The position numbers and the translations under genes are program-made. Positions 26,159 through 34,976 of a DNA stretch of 64,000 bases are shown in pieces. The stretch comes from Streptomyces sp. WAC05374 (GTDB lineage Bacteria; Actinomycetota; Actinomycetes; Streptomycetales; Streptomycetaceae), in assembly GCF_004353505.1 (NCBI RefSeq), contig NZ_SMNQ01000003.1:515071-579070 (forward strand). The letters are read 5' to 3'. Position 1 is the stretch's first letter. Every line of letters begins with the position of its first letter. The notes beneath the pieces were generated by a model. The model saw nothing but the letters and a program-made list of their open reading frames with translations, was not told where the DNA came from and did not search any database.

Positions 26159-26875
26159 ATGAACACTGACGCCGACCGCATCCTGATCGTCGACGACGAG
26201 CCCGCCGTCCGCGAGGCGCTCCGGCGCAGCCTCGCCTTCGAGGGGTACGGGACGGACGTCGCCGTCGACGGCGTGGACGCGCTGGCGAAGATGGAGGCGT
26301 ACGCTCCCGACCTCGTCGTCCTCGACGTCCAGATGCCCCGCATGGACGGCCTGACCGCCGCCCGGCGCGTCCGCGCCACCGGTTCGACCGTCCCGATCCT
26401 GATGCTCACCGCCCGCGACACGGTCGGCGACCGCGTGACCGGGCTGGACGCGGGCGCGGACGACTACCTGGTGAAGCCGTTCGAGCTGGACGAGCTGTTC
26501 GCCCGCATCCGGGCCCTGCTGCGGCGCAGCTCCTACGCGCGCACGCTCGGCGAGCAGCCGGAGGCGGACGCGCTGACGTTCGCGGACCTCAGGATGGACC
26601 TGGCGACCCGTGAGGTGACGCGGGGCGGGCGGCCGGTGGAGCTGACCCGTACGGAGTTCACGCTGCTGGAGATGTTCCTGTCGCACCCCCGGCAGGTGCT
26701 CACCCGGGAGCAGATCCTCAAGTCGGTCTGGGGCTTCGACTTCGAACCGAGCTCCAACTCCCTGGACGTGTACGTGATGTACCTGCGCCGCAAGACGGAG
26801 GCGGGCGGAGAGCCCCGCCTGGTGCACACGGTGCGGGGCGTGGGGTACGTGCTGCGCGGCGGGGGTGAGGGATGA
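26159..26875 (+). CDS. OmpR-family response regulator (MprA-like)
   Basis: 238 residues. Receiver domain with phospho-acceptor Asp56 in [16 protein letters not shown] acidic pair at 12-13 and KPFELDEL Lys. Winged-helix output [53 protein letters not shown], with the NSLDVY motif of the MprA/PrrA group. It is 19 bases behind the protease and overlaps the kinase by 4 (ATGA). The tandem CTCTCAG repeats upstream of the protease are the predicted binding site. Confidence 0.95.
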   Translation: MNTDADRILIVDDEPAVREALRRSLAFEGYGTDVAVDGVDALAKMEAYAPDLVVLDVQMPRMDGLTAARRVRATGSTVPILMLTARDTVGDRVTGLDAGADDYLVKPFELDELFARIRALLRRSSYARTLGEQPEADALTFADLRMDLATREVTRGGRPVELTRTEFTLLEMFLSHPRQVLTREQILKSVWGFDFEPSSNSLDVYVMYLRRKTEAGGEPRLVHTVRGVGYVLRGGGEG

Positions 26876-28284
26876 GCGGACCGGTCGCCCGCTTCCGCGC
26901 GCTGCCGCTGCGCTCGCGCCTCGCCCTGCTGACGGCCACGGCCGTGGCGGTGGCGGTGGCCGCGGTGTCGGTGGCGTGCTGGCTGCTGACCCGGGCGCAG
27001 CTCCGGGACGAGCTGGACGCCTCGCTGCACGGCCTGTCGGTGCAGGACGACTACCAGCGGCTGCTCGCCTTCGCCTGCCGGCCGTCCGGCGGCCCCGCCC
27101 AGGGCAACACGGCGCCGGGCACGGCGTACGTGCAGATCGTGCGGCCCGACGGCAGCCGCTGCGTGGGGGCCGGCACCCCGCCCGTGGTCGTCGAGCGGTC
27201 CGACGCCGAGGTCGCGGCGGGGCTGCGGGCCGAGTCGCTGCACGACGGCGTCACCACCGGCGGGCAGCCCGTGCGGGTGCTCACCCGCACCGACGCCGAG
27301 ACCCGGTACACGGTGTCCATCTCCCGGCCGCTGACGGAGGTGGACGGCGCGCTGAACCAGCTCGCGCTGGTGCTCGCCGTGCTGGCCGGCATCGGGGTCG
27401 TCGGGGCCGGGGCGGCCGGTCTGTGGGTGGCCCGCACCGGGCTGAAGCCGGTGGACCGGCTGACCGGGGCGGTGGAGCACGTGGCGCGGACGGAGGACCT
27501 GACCGTGCGCATCCCCGTGGAGGGCGAGGACGAGATCGCCCGCCTGTCGCGGTCGTTCAACGCGATGACGGCCGCCCTGGCGTCCTCCCGGGACCGGCAG
27601 GCCCAGCTCATCGCCGACGCGGGCCACGAGCTGCGCACGCCGCTGACGTCGCTGCGGACGAACGTGGAGCTGCTGGCGCGCAGCGAGGAGACGGGCCGGG
27701 CGATCCCGCCGGAGGACCGGCGGGCCCTGATGGCGTCGGTGAAGGCGCAGATGACGGAACTGGCGGCGCTGATCGGTGACTTGCAGGAGCTGGCCCGGCC
27801 GGACGCGGCGGCCCCCGGGAAGCTGGAGGTGGTCGCGCTGCACGACCTGCTCGGCACGGCGCTGGCGCGGGCGCGGTTGCGGGGCCCCGAGCTGACGGTC
27901 TCGGCGGTGGACGTGCGGCCCTGGTACGTACGGGCGGAGCCCGCCGGGCTGGAGCGCGCACTGGTGAACGTCCTGGACAACGCGGTGAAGTTCTCCTCCC
28001 CGGGCGGCACGGTCGAGGTGGCGCTGGTGGACGGCGAGGTGACCGTGCGGGACCACGGGCCGGGCATCGCGCCCGAGGAGCTGCCGCACGTGTTCGAGCG
28101 GTTCTGGCGGTCGCCGTCGGCGCGCAGTCTGCCCGGTTCGGGACTGGGCCTGTCGATCGTGGCGCGCACGGTGCGGCAGGCGGGCGGTGAGGTGGCGCTG
28201 ACGGCCGCGGAGGGCGGCGGTACCCGGGCGGTGATCCGGCTGCCGGGCGCGCCGACGCCGCCGCCGGCCGCCCCGGGAGGGTGA
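26872..28284 (+). CDS. Sensor histidine kinase (MprB-like)
   Basis: 470 residues. TM1 near 20-40 ([23 protein letters not shown]), an extracellular sensor loop of ~125 residues, TM2 [25 protein letters not shown], then H-box [21 protein letters not shown] with phospho-His, N-box [10 protein letters not shown]1 VRDHGPGI and G2 GSGLGLSIV. It senses an envelope signal and phosphorylates the preceding regulator. Four-base overlap with that gene; a 15-bp terminator hairpin follows. Confidence 0.95.
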   Translation: MSGPVARFRALPLRSRLALLTATAVAVAVAAVSVACWLLTRAQLRDELDASLHGLSVQDDYQRLLAFACRPSGGPAQGNTAPGTAYVQIVRPDGSRCVGAGTPPVVVERSDAEVAAGLRAESLHDGVTTGGQPVRVLTRTDAETRYTVSISRPLTEVDGALNQLALVLAVLAGIGVVGAGAAGLWVARTGLKPVDRLTGAVEHVARTEDLTVRIPVEGEDEIARLSRSFNAMTAALASSRDRQAQLIADAGHELRTPLTSLRTNVELLARSEETGRAIPPEDRRALMASVKAQMTELAALIGDLQELARPDAAAPGKLEVVALHDLLGTALARARLRGPELTVSAVDVRPWYVRAEPAGLERALVNVLDNAVKFSSPGGTVEVALVDGEVTVRDHGPGIAPEELPHVFERFWRSPSARSLPGSGLGLSIVARTVRQAGGEVALTAAEGGGTRAVIRLPGAPTPPPAAPGG

Positions 28285-28288
28285 GGTG

Positions 28289-28325
28289 CCCGGCCGGGGC
28301 CGGTTCCCCCCCGGCCCCGGCCGGG
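28289..28325 (+). terminator. Terminator of the protease/two-component operon
   Basis: Bases 28289-28303 and 28311-28325 are exact 15-bp complements (CCCGGCCGGGGCCGG and its reverse complement) with a TTCCCCC loop. No U-tract. The following 110 bases to the next gene show nothing else. Confidence 0.75.
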
Positions 28326-28435
28326 CGTGTGCGTTCATAGCTATCCGGCCGTGATCCCGTGGCGCAAACCGAAATGGCCGGTCCTCGCCATGACGTTTTT
28401 CACCGGTGGCCGAGGGAACCCAGGGGCGGAAAATC

Positions 28436-29311
28436 TCATGCGTTGTGGCGGACGAGGGACTCGACGAGCCCGGCCCGGACGTTGGGGAAGTCCATGGGAA
28501 CGATGCCGAGTCCCTTCCAGTCGCTCGCCTCGCCGTCGAGGAAGCCGTGGACGCGCGGGTTGAGCCGCTCGGCGTTCCAGCGGGGCGGCAGCAGCGCGGC
28601 GGTGGAGACGTGGTTGACGTATAGCTTCCCGGGCTGGGCGGCGGCCTTGCGGAAGTGGGCCTCGATCTTGGGGTACTTGGCGGAGGGCTCGGCCATGTAG
28701 TCGTCCTGGACGTCGAACAGCGCGCCGTCCCCGTACCGCACGCCGGGCAGTCCGCCGTTGTCGGCGAGGAGGACCACCTTGCCGCGTGCCTCGCCGAGCG
28801 CGGGCAGGCCGTCGCCGATGCGGAACAGGGGGCGCCAGCCCTTGGCGTCCAGGTAGAGGTCGAAGATCCGCCGGAAGGTGGCGTCGGAGTCCTCGGAGTA
28901 CTCCTGCTTGACCCGCATCAGCACGGTCTCGGAGGGGTGCGCGGCGAGGAAGTCGCGGCAGGCGACGAGGACGTCGCCGAACATCTGGTTCTGGTAGTAC
29001 GCCCCGTGGTGGATGGCGAAGGAGTCGCCGGTCACCCGGCAGCGGACGTCCAGGTAGCGGATGCCGCTGTTCAGTTGCTGGGCGACGGTGGTGTTCTGGC
29101 AGGCGACCCACAGCCCTCCGGCGGGTGCGGCGGAGTTGTGGGTGCCGGGGATGGTCAGGGCCCGCAGCGGGGTGTCGCCGGGGAAGCGGGCCATCCAGTC
29201 CTGGGTGCCGAGCACCCGGGTGCGGGCGCGGGCGGGGGTGCCCAGCAGGGCGGTGGTGGACAGGGCGGCGGTGGCCGCGAGGAAGCCGCGTCGGCTCAGG
29301 TCCGGGTTCAT
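28436..29311 (-). CDS. Secreted PI-PLC X-domain phosphodiesterase
   Basis: 291 residues from ATG 29311. A Tat signal (SRRGFLAATAALSTTALLG) with ALA-type cleavage near ARA. The mature domain has TIPGTHNSAA (first catalytic His), LNSGIRYLDVRCR and FAIHHGAYYQNQMF (second His), the PI-PLC X core. Such enzymes cleave phosphatidylinositol or its glycans outside the cell. It stands alone; the 284-base gap to the 5'-nucleotidase holds its promoter. Confidence 0.92.
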   Translation of the reverse strand: MNPDLSRRGFLAATAALSTTALLGTPARARTRVLGTQDWMARFPGDTPLRALTIPGTHNSAAPAGGLWVACQNTTVAQQLNSGIRYLDVRCRVTGDSFAIHHGAYYQNQMFGDVLVACRDFLAAHPSETVLMRVKQEYSEDSDATFRRIFDLYLDAKGWRPLFRIGDGLPALGEARGKVVLLADNGGLPGVRYGDGALFDVQDDYMAEPSAKYPKIEAHFRKAAAQPGKLYVNHVSTAALLPPRWNAERLNPRVHGFLDGEASDWKGLGIVPMDFPNVRAGLVESLVRHNA

Positions 29312-29594
29312 GCGCCGGAGTATGACGCGTACACGACATCGTTGCCAGGGATGCGCGGGGAGTGGCGGGGCACCGCGGCGGAACGGACGCGGGGCGGACG
29401 CGGACGGACGCGGGGCGGCGAACCGTTTCACCGGTCCACCGCCCCGCGCAGCGCCCCCTTCAGGGCTCGGTTCACCTCCGGGGCGCCTCAGCGGGCCCCG
29501 ACGGTCGATCGTGCTCGGGTCGCTCGTTCCTCACGACCCTCCGCGCGCTCTCCCTCTCGGCACCCACGCGCCCCTTCGGCTCACTCGCCTTCCG
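29312..29594. other. Non-coding gap upstream of the PI-PLC gene
   Basis: GC-rich gap between two minus-strand genes. It holds a short direct repeat of GGACGCGGGGCGG (around 29389-29435) and one isolated GTTCACC (29470-29476). I see no convincing gene or terminator here. Confidence 0.4.
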
Positions 29595-31403
29595 TTACTT
29601 GATGACGGTGATCCGCTCGGCCTTCGGCGGCGTGATCGGCGCGGTCGCCGAGGAGTTGGCCGCCAGGTAGGCGTTGAAGACGTCCAGGTCGGACGCGCCG
29701 ACGAGCTTGTTCTTGCCCTGCGCCAGGGCCGGGAAGCCGTCGCCGCCGCCCGCGAGGAACTCGTTCATCGCGACGCGGTAGGTCTTCGCCGGGTCGATCG
29801 GCTCACCGTTCAGCTTCACCGAGTCCACCACGACCCGGGCCGCGCCCGTCTTCGTCATGTCCAGGGTGTACGTGAAGCCCTTGGAGACCTGGAGGATCTT
29901 CGGCGACGCCTCGTTCGAGCCGCTGACCTGCTGCTGGAGACCCGCGATGAGCTGGGCGCCGGTCAGGTCGACCACGTTCATCATGTTGGTGAACGGCTGC
30001 ACGGTGAACGCCTCGCCGTAGGTCACCACCCCGTCGCCCTCGGCGCCTGACGCCTTGTACACCAGGTCCGAGCGGATGCCGCCCGGGTTCATCAGCGCGA
30101 TCTGCGCGCCGCCCTTGTCGGCGGGGGCGAGCCCGGCGAGCTGCGCGTCGGTGATCAGGTCGCCGAGCGGCTTCTCGTAGTCCGTGGAACCACGGCCGTT
30201 GATGTCGGCGGAGATGTAGCCCTGCGGCCGGTTGGCGATAGGCGCGGCGAGCTTGTTCCACCGCTCGATCAGCGAGGTCATGTCGGCGGCCTTCGGCACG
30301 TCGCGCGAGACCACGCGGTTCGCCGACTCCACCGACGTCCGGACGATGTCCTTGGTCCGGCGGTCGTACGTCAGGGTCGTGTCGGTGTAGAGCTTGCCGT
30401 ACGAGGACGCCGAGGTGACCATGCGCGGCTTGCCGGCCGGGTCCGGGATCGTGCACACGTAGGCCTGGTGGGTGTGGCCCGTCACCAGCGCGTCGACCTG
30501 CGGGCTCAGCTTCTTCGCGATGTCGACGACCGGACCGGAGATCCCGTCGCCCGCGCCCGGGCTGTCGCAGTCGTAGTTGTACGACGACGAGGCCGGCGCC
30601 CCGCCCTCGTGGATCAGGGCGACGACCGACTTGACGCCCTTGCGCTCCAGGACCTTGGTGTACTTGTTGATCGTCTCGACCTCGTCACCGAACTTCAGGC
30701 CCTTGACGCCCTCGGCCGTGACGATGTTCGGCGTGCCCTCCAGGGTCACCCCGATGAAACCGATCTTGACGCCCTTGCGCTCCCAGATGAAGTACGGGTC
30801 CAGGATCGGCTTGCCCGTCTTCTCGTCCGTCACGTTCGCCGCGAGGTACGGGAAGGCGGCACCGGGGAAGGTCTTGCCCTCCTCGTAGCAGCCGCCGGTC
30901 GGGTGGCAGCCGCCGTCCTGCATGCGGGCCAGTTCCTTGGCGCCCTCGTCGAACTCGTGGTTGCCCACGGACGAGACGTCCAGCTTCAGCTTGTTCAGCG
31001 CCTCGATGGTCGGCTCGTCGTGGAAGAGCCCGGACATCAGCGGCGAGGCGCCGATCATGTCGCCCGCGGCGGCGGTGATGGAGTACGGGTTGCCCTGGCG
31101 CGCGGTGCGCAGGTGCGTGGCGAGGTACTCGACGCCACCCGCCTTGATCTTCTCGACCGAGCCGTCCGCGTGCGTGTGGGCGACCTCACCGGACGAGCCG
31201 GCCGGCGGCTCCAGGTTGCCGTGCAGGTCGTTGAAGGAGAGGAGCTGCACGTCGACGGTGCGGCCCGGGTGGTACCCCGTGGTCGTGGTCCGCTCGCCGG
31301 CGCCGGCGGGAAGGGCGGCGACCATCGCGCCGACGGTGGCCAGGCCGGCGGCGGTGGCGAGTATGCGCCGCCCCGCCCGGTTCTTCTTGGGTGTGGCTGA
31401 CAT
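29595..31403 (-). CDS. Secreted UshA-like 5'-nucleotidase / metallophosphatase
   Basis: 602 residues. Sec signal (RILATAAGLATVGAMVAALPAGAG), metallophosphatase domain with LLSFNDLHGNLEP, SVGNHEFDEG and VTGHTHQAY metal-ligand motifs, and a C-terminal nucleotide-specificity domain with IALMNPGGIRSDL and NEFLAGGGDGF. It releases phosphate from nucleotides outside the cell and fits the phosphate-scavenging genes downstream. Shine-Dalgarno GAGGGG before ATG 31403. No sortase motif is seen. Confidence 0.95.
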   Translation of the reverse strand: MSATPKKNRAGRRILATAAGLATVGAMVAALPAGAGERTTTTGYHPGRTVDVQLLSFNDLHGNLEPPAGSSGEVAHTHADGSVEKIKAGGVEYLATHLRTARQGNPYSITAAAGDMIGASPLMSGLFHDEPTIEALNKLKLDVSSVGNHEFDEGAKELARMQDGGCHPTGGCYEEGKTFPGAAFPYLAANVTDEKTGKPILDPYFIWERKGVKIGFIGVTLEGTPNIVTAEGVKGLKFGDEVETINKYTKVLERKGVKSVVALIHEGGAPASSSYNYDCDSPGAGDGISGPVVDIAKKLSPQVDALVTGHTHQAYVCTIPDPAGKPRMVTSASSYGKLYTDTTLTYDRRTKDIVRTSVESANRVVSRDVPKAADMTSLIERWNKLAAPIANRPQGYISADINGRGSTDYEKPLGDLITDAQLAGLAPADKGGAQIALMNPGGIRSDLVYKASGAEGDGVVTYGEAFTVQPFTNMMNVVDLTGAQLIAGLQQQVSGSNEASPKILQVSKGFTYTLDMTKTGAARVVVDSVKLNGEPIDPAKTYRVAMNEFLAGGGDGFPALAQGKNKLVGASDLDVFNAYLAANSSATAPITPPKAERITVIK

Positions 31404-31428
31404 CTGTCCCCTCGTTTGGTCAACAAGT

Positions 31429-31458
31429 TCTGTACGGCCCAGCGCAGCCTAGGGTCAA
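31429..31458 (-). promoter_or_regulatory. Promoter of the 5'-nucleotidase gene
   Basis: Minus strand: TTGACC (31458-31453), 18-bp spacer, TACAGA (31434-31429). A second GTTGACC lies downstream at 31424-31418, close to the gene; the pair is 35 bp apart and does not form a PHO box. Confidence 0.6.
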
Positions 31459-31526
31459 CGCGCGTAGCGCAACAGGGGGTGGAGGGTTACAAGCCGGTTG
31501 CCATCCCCCGCCGTAGGCTCGTACGC

Positions 31527-32465
31527 ATGACGACTGACGCCCCCGGACCGGCCCTTGAGCCCGGCCGCCGTATCGAGACCTTCGACGAGCTCACCCACGA
31601 GCAGGCCCAGGACGTCCTCGCCCTCCTCGCCGAAGCCGCCCGCGTGGACGGGATGCAGGCCGTCTCCGAACAGGGACGGCTCCAGTTGCGCGGCGGGCGG
31701 CGCGAAGGCGTGTCCCACCTGCTGCTCACCGTGCGCGGCGACCTCGTCGGCTACGCCCAGCTCGAGGACACCGACCCCGTGGAGGCCCCGGCCGCCGAGC
31801 TGGTCGTCCACCCCGCGCAGCGCGGCCGGGGCCACGGCCGGGCGCTCGGCTCCGCGCTGCTGGCCGCGTCCGGCAAGCGGCTGCGCGTGTGGGCGCACGG
31901 CGGCAAGTCGGCCGCCCGCCACCTGTCCCAGGTGCTCGGGCTGACCCTGTTCCGCGAGCTGCGGCAGATGCGCCGGCCGCTCACCGACCTGGCGGACATC
32001 CCCGAACCGGTGCTGCCGCCCGGCATCACCGTCCGCACGTTCGTGCCCGGCCAGGACGACGCGGCCTGGCTGGCCGTCAACGCCGCCGCCTTCGCGCACC
32101 ACCCGGAGCAGGGCTCGCTGACCCAGCGGGACCTGGACGACCGCAAGGCCGAGCCGTGGTTCGACCCGAAGGGCTTCTTCCTCGCCGTACGGGAGCCGGA
32201 CGGCGAGATCGTGGGCTTCCACTGGACCAAGGTGCACGCCGAGGAGCAGCTCGGCGAGGTGTACGTGGTCGGGGTCGGCCCCGAGGCGCAGGGCGGCGGC
32301 CTCGGCAAGGCGCTGACCGCCATCGGGCTGCGGCACCTGGCGGCGGAGGGCCTGCCGACGGCGATGCTGTACGTGGACGCCGACAACACGGCGGCGGTGC
32401 GGGTGTACGAGGGGATGGGCTTCACCACGCACGAGGTGGACCTGATGTACCGCTCGGAGACCTGA
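31527..32465 (+). CDS. mshD: Mycothiol synthase MshD
   Basis: 312 residues, two GNAT domains: the first has AAELVVHPAQRGRGHGRALGSALL near residues 90-112, the second YVVGVGPEAQGGGLGKALTAIGLRHL. It transfers acetyl from acetyl-CoA to Cys-GlcN-Ins, the last step of mycothiol synthesis. VEGMGF-like VYEGMGFTTHEVDLMY at the C-terminus is diagnostic. TAGGCT at 31514-31519 is 7 nt before ATG 31527, so the message is probably leaderless. A strong terminator follows. Confidence 0.95.
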   Translation: MTTDAPGPALEPGRRIETFDELTHEQAQDVLALLAEAARVDGMQAVSEQGRLQLRGGRREGVSHLLLTVRGDLVGYAQLEDTDPVEAPAAELVVHPAQRGRGHGRALGSALLAASGKRLRVWAHGGKSAARHLSQVLGLTLFRELRQMRRPLTDLADIPEPVLPPGITVRTFVPGQDDAAWLAVNAAAFAHHPEQGSLTQRDLDDRKAEPWFDPKGFFLAVREPDGEIVGFHWTKVHAEEQLGEVYVVGVGPEAQGGGLGKALTAIGLRHLAAEGLPTAMLYVDADNTAAVRVYEGMGFTTHEVDLMYRSET

Positions 32466-32480
32466 GCCGCGACGACCGAG

Positions 32481-32508
32481 GAGGGCGGGGTGTTGACACC
32501 CCGCCCTC
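32481..32508 (+). terminator. Terminator of mshD
   Basis: GAGGGCGGGGTGT (32481-32493) and ACACCCCGCCCTC (32496-32508) are perfect complements with only TG between, so the top pairs open as a loop. It ends 2 bases before a second, larger palindrome. Confidence 0.75.
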
Positions 32509-32510
32509 TT

Positions 32511-32554
32511 CTGCACCACCCTTTCACTACTTGATTAGTGAAAGGGTGGTGCAG
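32511..32554. promoter_or_regulatory. 44-bp palindrome (19-bp arms) at the GntR/ABC unit
   Basis: Bases 32511-32529 are the exact complement of 32536-32554 around CTTGAT. The core is CTTTCACTA-CTTGAT-TAGTGAAAG. It ends 5 bases before the GntR start. It is the probable autoregulatory operator. As RNA it would also hide the start region. Confidence 0.75.
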
Positions 32555-32558
32555 GGAC

Positions 32559-32945
32559 GTGGTCGCGTACCGCATCGACCGGCGCAGCGGCGTCGCCACC
32601 TACCTCCAGATCGTCCAGCAGACCAAACAGGCCCTCCGCCTGGGCCTGCTGGAACCCGGAGACAGGCTGCCGACGGCCCGCGAGGTCGTCGAAGCCACCG
32701 CCATCAACCCGAACACGGTGCTCAAGGCCTACCGCGAGCTGGAACGGGAGGGCCTCGTCGAGGCCCGCCGGGGCCTCGGCACCTTCGTACGGAAGACCCT
32801 GGGCAGCGCCCCCGCCGACTCCCCCCTGCGCGGCGAACTCGCCGACTGGGCCGCCCGCGCCCGCGCGGCCGGACTGGAGCGGGACGACGTGACGGCGCTG
32901 TTCACCTCCGTACTGGACCAGCTCTACGAGGGGGACGACTCATGA
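32559..32945 (+). CDS. YtrA-type GntR regulator
   Basis: 128 residues from GTG 32559. wHTH: GVATYLQIVQQTKQALRLGLLEPGDRLPTAREVVEATAINPNTVLKAYRELEREGLVEARRGLGTFV, followed by only ~45 residues, the short tail typical of the YtrA subfamily that controls ABC transporters. GTG 32538 lies inside the palindrome and is less likely. It overlaps the ATPase gene by 4 bases (ATGA) and so heads a three-gene operon. YtrA-type regulators repress their own operon and often respond to cell-wall-active compounds. Confidence 0.92.
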   Translation: MVAYRIDRRSGVATYLQIVQQTKQALRLGLLEPGDRLPTAREVVEATAINPNTVLKAYRELEREGLVEARRGLGTFVRKTLGSAPADSPLRGELADWAARARAAGLERDDVTALFTSVLDQLYEGDDS

Positions 32946-33832
32946 CCAGCGCGCTGGAGGCCCGGGGCCTCACCCAACGCTACGGACGGCGGAAGACCGC
33001 GCTCCAGGACTGCGCCTTCCGGCTCCCCGAGGGGCGGATCTGCGCCCTCGTCGGCCCCAACGGAGCCGGCAAGTCCACGCTCCTCGCCCTGGCCGCCGGC
33101 CTCCTGCGGCCCACCGCCGGCACGCTCGGGGTCCTCGGCACCGACCCGGCCTCCGCCCGCGATCGCGTGGCGTACGTCGCCCAGGACAAGCCGCTGTACA
33201 CCCAGCTCACCGTCGCCGAAACCCTCCGCATGGGCGCAGAGCTCAACCCCGGCCGCTGGGACGCCGGGACCGCCGACCGGATCGCCGGCCCCCTGGACCG
33301 CGCCGCCCGCGTCCGCACCCTCTCCGGCGGCCAGCGCACCCGCGTCGCGCTCGCCCTCGCGCTCGGCAAGCGGCCCGAACTGCTCCTGCTCGACGAGCCG
33401 ATGGCCGACCTCGACCCGCTCGCCCGCCACCAGCTCATGGGCGCGCTCATGGCGGACGCGGCCGAACGCGGCACCACCGTCGTGATGTCGTCGCACATCC
33501 TCACCGAGCTGGAGGGCGCCTGCGACCACCTGCTCCTGGTCGCCGGCGGCCGGATCCGCCTCGGCGGCGACATCGACGACCTCCTCGCCGCCCACACCCT
33601 GCTCACCGGCCCGGCCGGCGACCTCGGCCCGCACACGGTCGTGGAGTCCCGCGTCACCGGCCGCCAGCTCACCGCGCTGGTCCGCCACGACGGCCCGGTC
33701 GACACCCGCGCCTGGCACCCCACGCAGCCGTCCCTGGAGGACCTCTTGCTCGCCCACCTCCGCTCCCCCGACGCCCCGCCGCTCCTCATCCCGAGCGCGT
33801 CCACCGACACGGACGGGACGGTGGCGGCGTGA
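32942..33832 (+). CDS. ABC transporter ATP-binding protein
   Basis: 296 residues. Walker [14 protein letters not shown], signature [16 protein letters not shown], Walker [18 protein letters not shown] and H-loop [14 protein letters not shown]. The Q-loop is YVAQDKPLY. Coupled at both ends by 4-base overlaps (gntR upstream, permease downstream). The substrate is unknown; the architecture matches YtrB-like exporters. Confidence 0.94.
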   Translation: MTSALEARGLTQRYGRRKTALQDCAFRLPEGRICALVGPNGAGKSTLLALAAGLLRPTAGTLGVLGTDPASARDRVAYVAQDKPLYTQLTVAETLRMGAELNPGRWDAGTADRIAGPLDRAARVRTLSGGQRTRVALALALGKRPELLLLDEPMADLDPLARHQLMGALMADAAERGTTVVMSSHILTELEGACDHLLLVAGGRIRLGGDIDDLLAAHTLLTGPAGDLGPHTVVESRVTGRQLTALVRHDGPVDTRAWHPTQPSLEDLLLAHLRSPDAPPLLIPSASTDTDGTVAA

Positions 33833-34803
33833 GCGCGAACCTTCTGGCGGGGCCGCGCTGGGTCGCGGTGCGCCAGCACCGGCGGCCGCTGTGGACCGCA
33901 CTGGGCCTGCTCCTCGTCGCCGTCGGGATGATGCTCGGCTCCCGCCTCTGGGCGGACGCCGCGGTGGAGGCTCTGCGGACCACGGGCTGCGCCGTCGACT
34001 CCCCGGGCCCGCGCTGCTTCCAGGCGGCCCGCGAGTACACCGACTCGATCTGGGCGGCCCGCCACCTCATCGAGTACACCGCGCTCGGCATGATCGCGCT
34101 GCCCGTCGTCGTCGGGGCCTTCATGGCCGGGCCGATGATCGCCAGGGAGATGGAGACCGGCACGTACCTGGTGGCGTGGAGCCAGTCCGTGTCCCCGGCC
34201 CGCTGGCTGGCGGCCAAGCTCTCCGTCCCTCTGGTGGCCGTCGTCGCGGGCACGGTGCTGCTGGCCCAGCTCTTCCGCTGGGCGTGGTCGACGGGCCCCG
34301 CCCACGCCTTTCCCACGTACTGGTACGAGCCCACGATGTACGCCTCCATCGGAGCCGTACCGACGGCCTCCGCCGTGATGGGCGTCGCGGTGGGCACGCT
34401 CATCGGCCTGCTGGTGCGCCGGACCGTCGTCGCCATGGGCGTCACCGCCCTGGTCACCGGCACGGTCCTCGCCGTCCTGGCCCAGACACGCGCCCACCTC
34501 TGGCCGGTCCGCACCCTCACCGGCCACGACCTCCCGGAACTCCCGATCTCGCGGGTGTGGCGGGTGGACGCCGGCGTCATCGGACCGTCCGGCGAGCGCG
34601 TGTCCACGGCGGACTGCTACGGCGACATCTCCCAGATGCCCGCGCTGTGCGGCGTCAGGGGCGGCAAGGTGACCCACTACCTCGACCACCACCCCGGCGA
34701 CCACTTCTGGCCCATCCAGCTCGTCGAGACCGGCATCGTCCTCGCCCTCGCCGCACTGGCCACAGTGCTGGCCTTCCGGGTGCTGCGCCGCCACCACGCG
34801 TAA
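33829..34803 (+). CDS. ABC-2-like permease
   Basis: 324 residues with about six TM segments. It opens with a signal-anchor ([21 protein letters not shown]) and has [50 protein letters not shown], the coupling-helix region of this class. A ~90-residue extracytoplasmic stretch with Cys residues precedes the last helix. It is the membrane partner of the preceding ATPase. Confidence 0.88.
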   Translation: MSANLLAGPRWVAVRQHRRPLWTALGLLLVAVGMMLGSRLWADAAVEALRTTGCAVDSPGPRCFQAAREYTDSIWAARHLIEYTALGMIALPVVVGAFMAGPMIAREMETGTYLVAWSQSVSPARWLAAKLSVPLVAVVAGTVLLAQLFRWAWSTGPAHAFPTYWYEPTMYASIGAVPTASAVMGVAVGTLIGLLVRRTVVAMGVTALVTGTVLAVLAQTRAHLWPVRTLTGHDLPELPISRVWRVDAGVIGPSGERVSTADCYGDISQMPALCGVRGGKVTHYLDHHPGDHFWPIQLVETGIVLALAALATVLAFRVLRRHHA

Positions 34804-34812
34804 CCGGCGCCC

Positions 34813-34853
34813 GGGGGCGGACGGCCCGGACGGGGGTCCGGCCGTCCGCCCCC
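34813..34853 (+). terminator. Terminator of the GntR/ABC operon
   Basis: GGGGGCGGACGGCC (34813-34826) pairs perfectly with 34840-34853; the CGGA/TCCG tips extend it with a 1-nt bulge. Confidence 0.75.
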
Positions 34854-34976
34854 AGCACGTCACGTAACCGTTACCGACCATTCAGACACGCTTGCGACGC
34901 TCGCTCAATGAAGCCCGCCGTGTCCGCGGCCCGCTCCGACGCGCTTGACCAGCCCATCGCGCGGAAGAATGGTGCC

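Noticed and set aside
29470..29476. Single GTTCACC near the PI-PLC gene as a PHO box
   Set aside because: No second unit in 11-bp register and the wrong orientation for the gene it precedes.
31418..31459. Two GTTGACC heptamers upstream of the 5'-nucleotidase as a PHO box
   Set aside because: 35-bp spacing is not the 11-bp register. One is better explained as the -35 element.
34864..34880. GTAACC/GTTACC tandem before ppk as a firm PHO box
   Set aside because: Units are 6 bases apart, not 11, and lack the GTTCACC core. Kept only as a remark.
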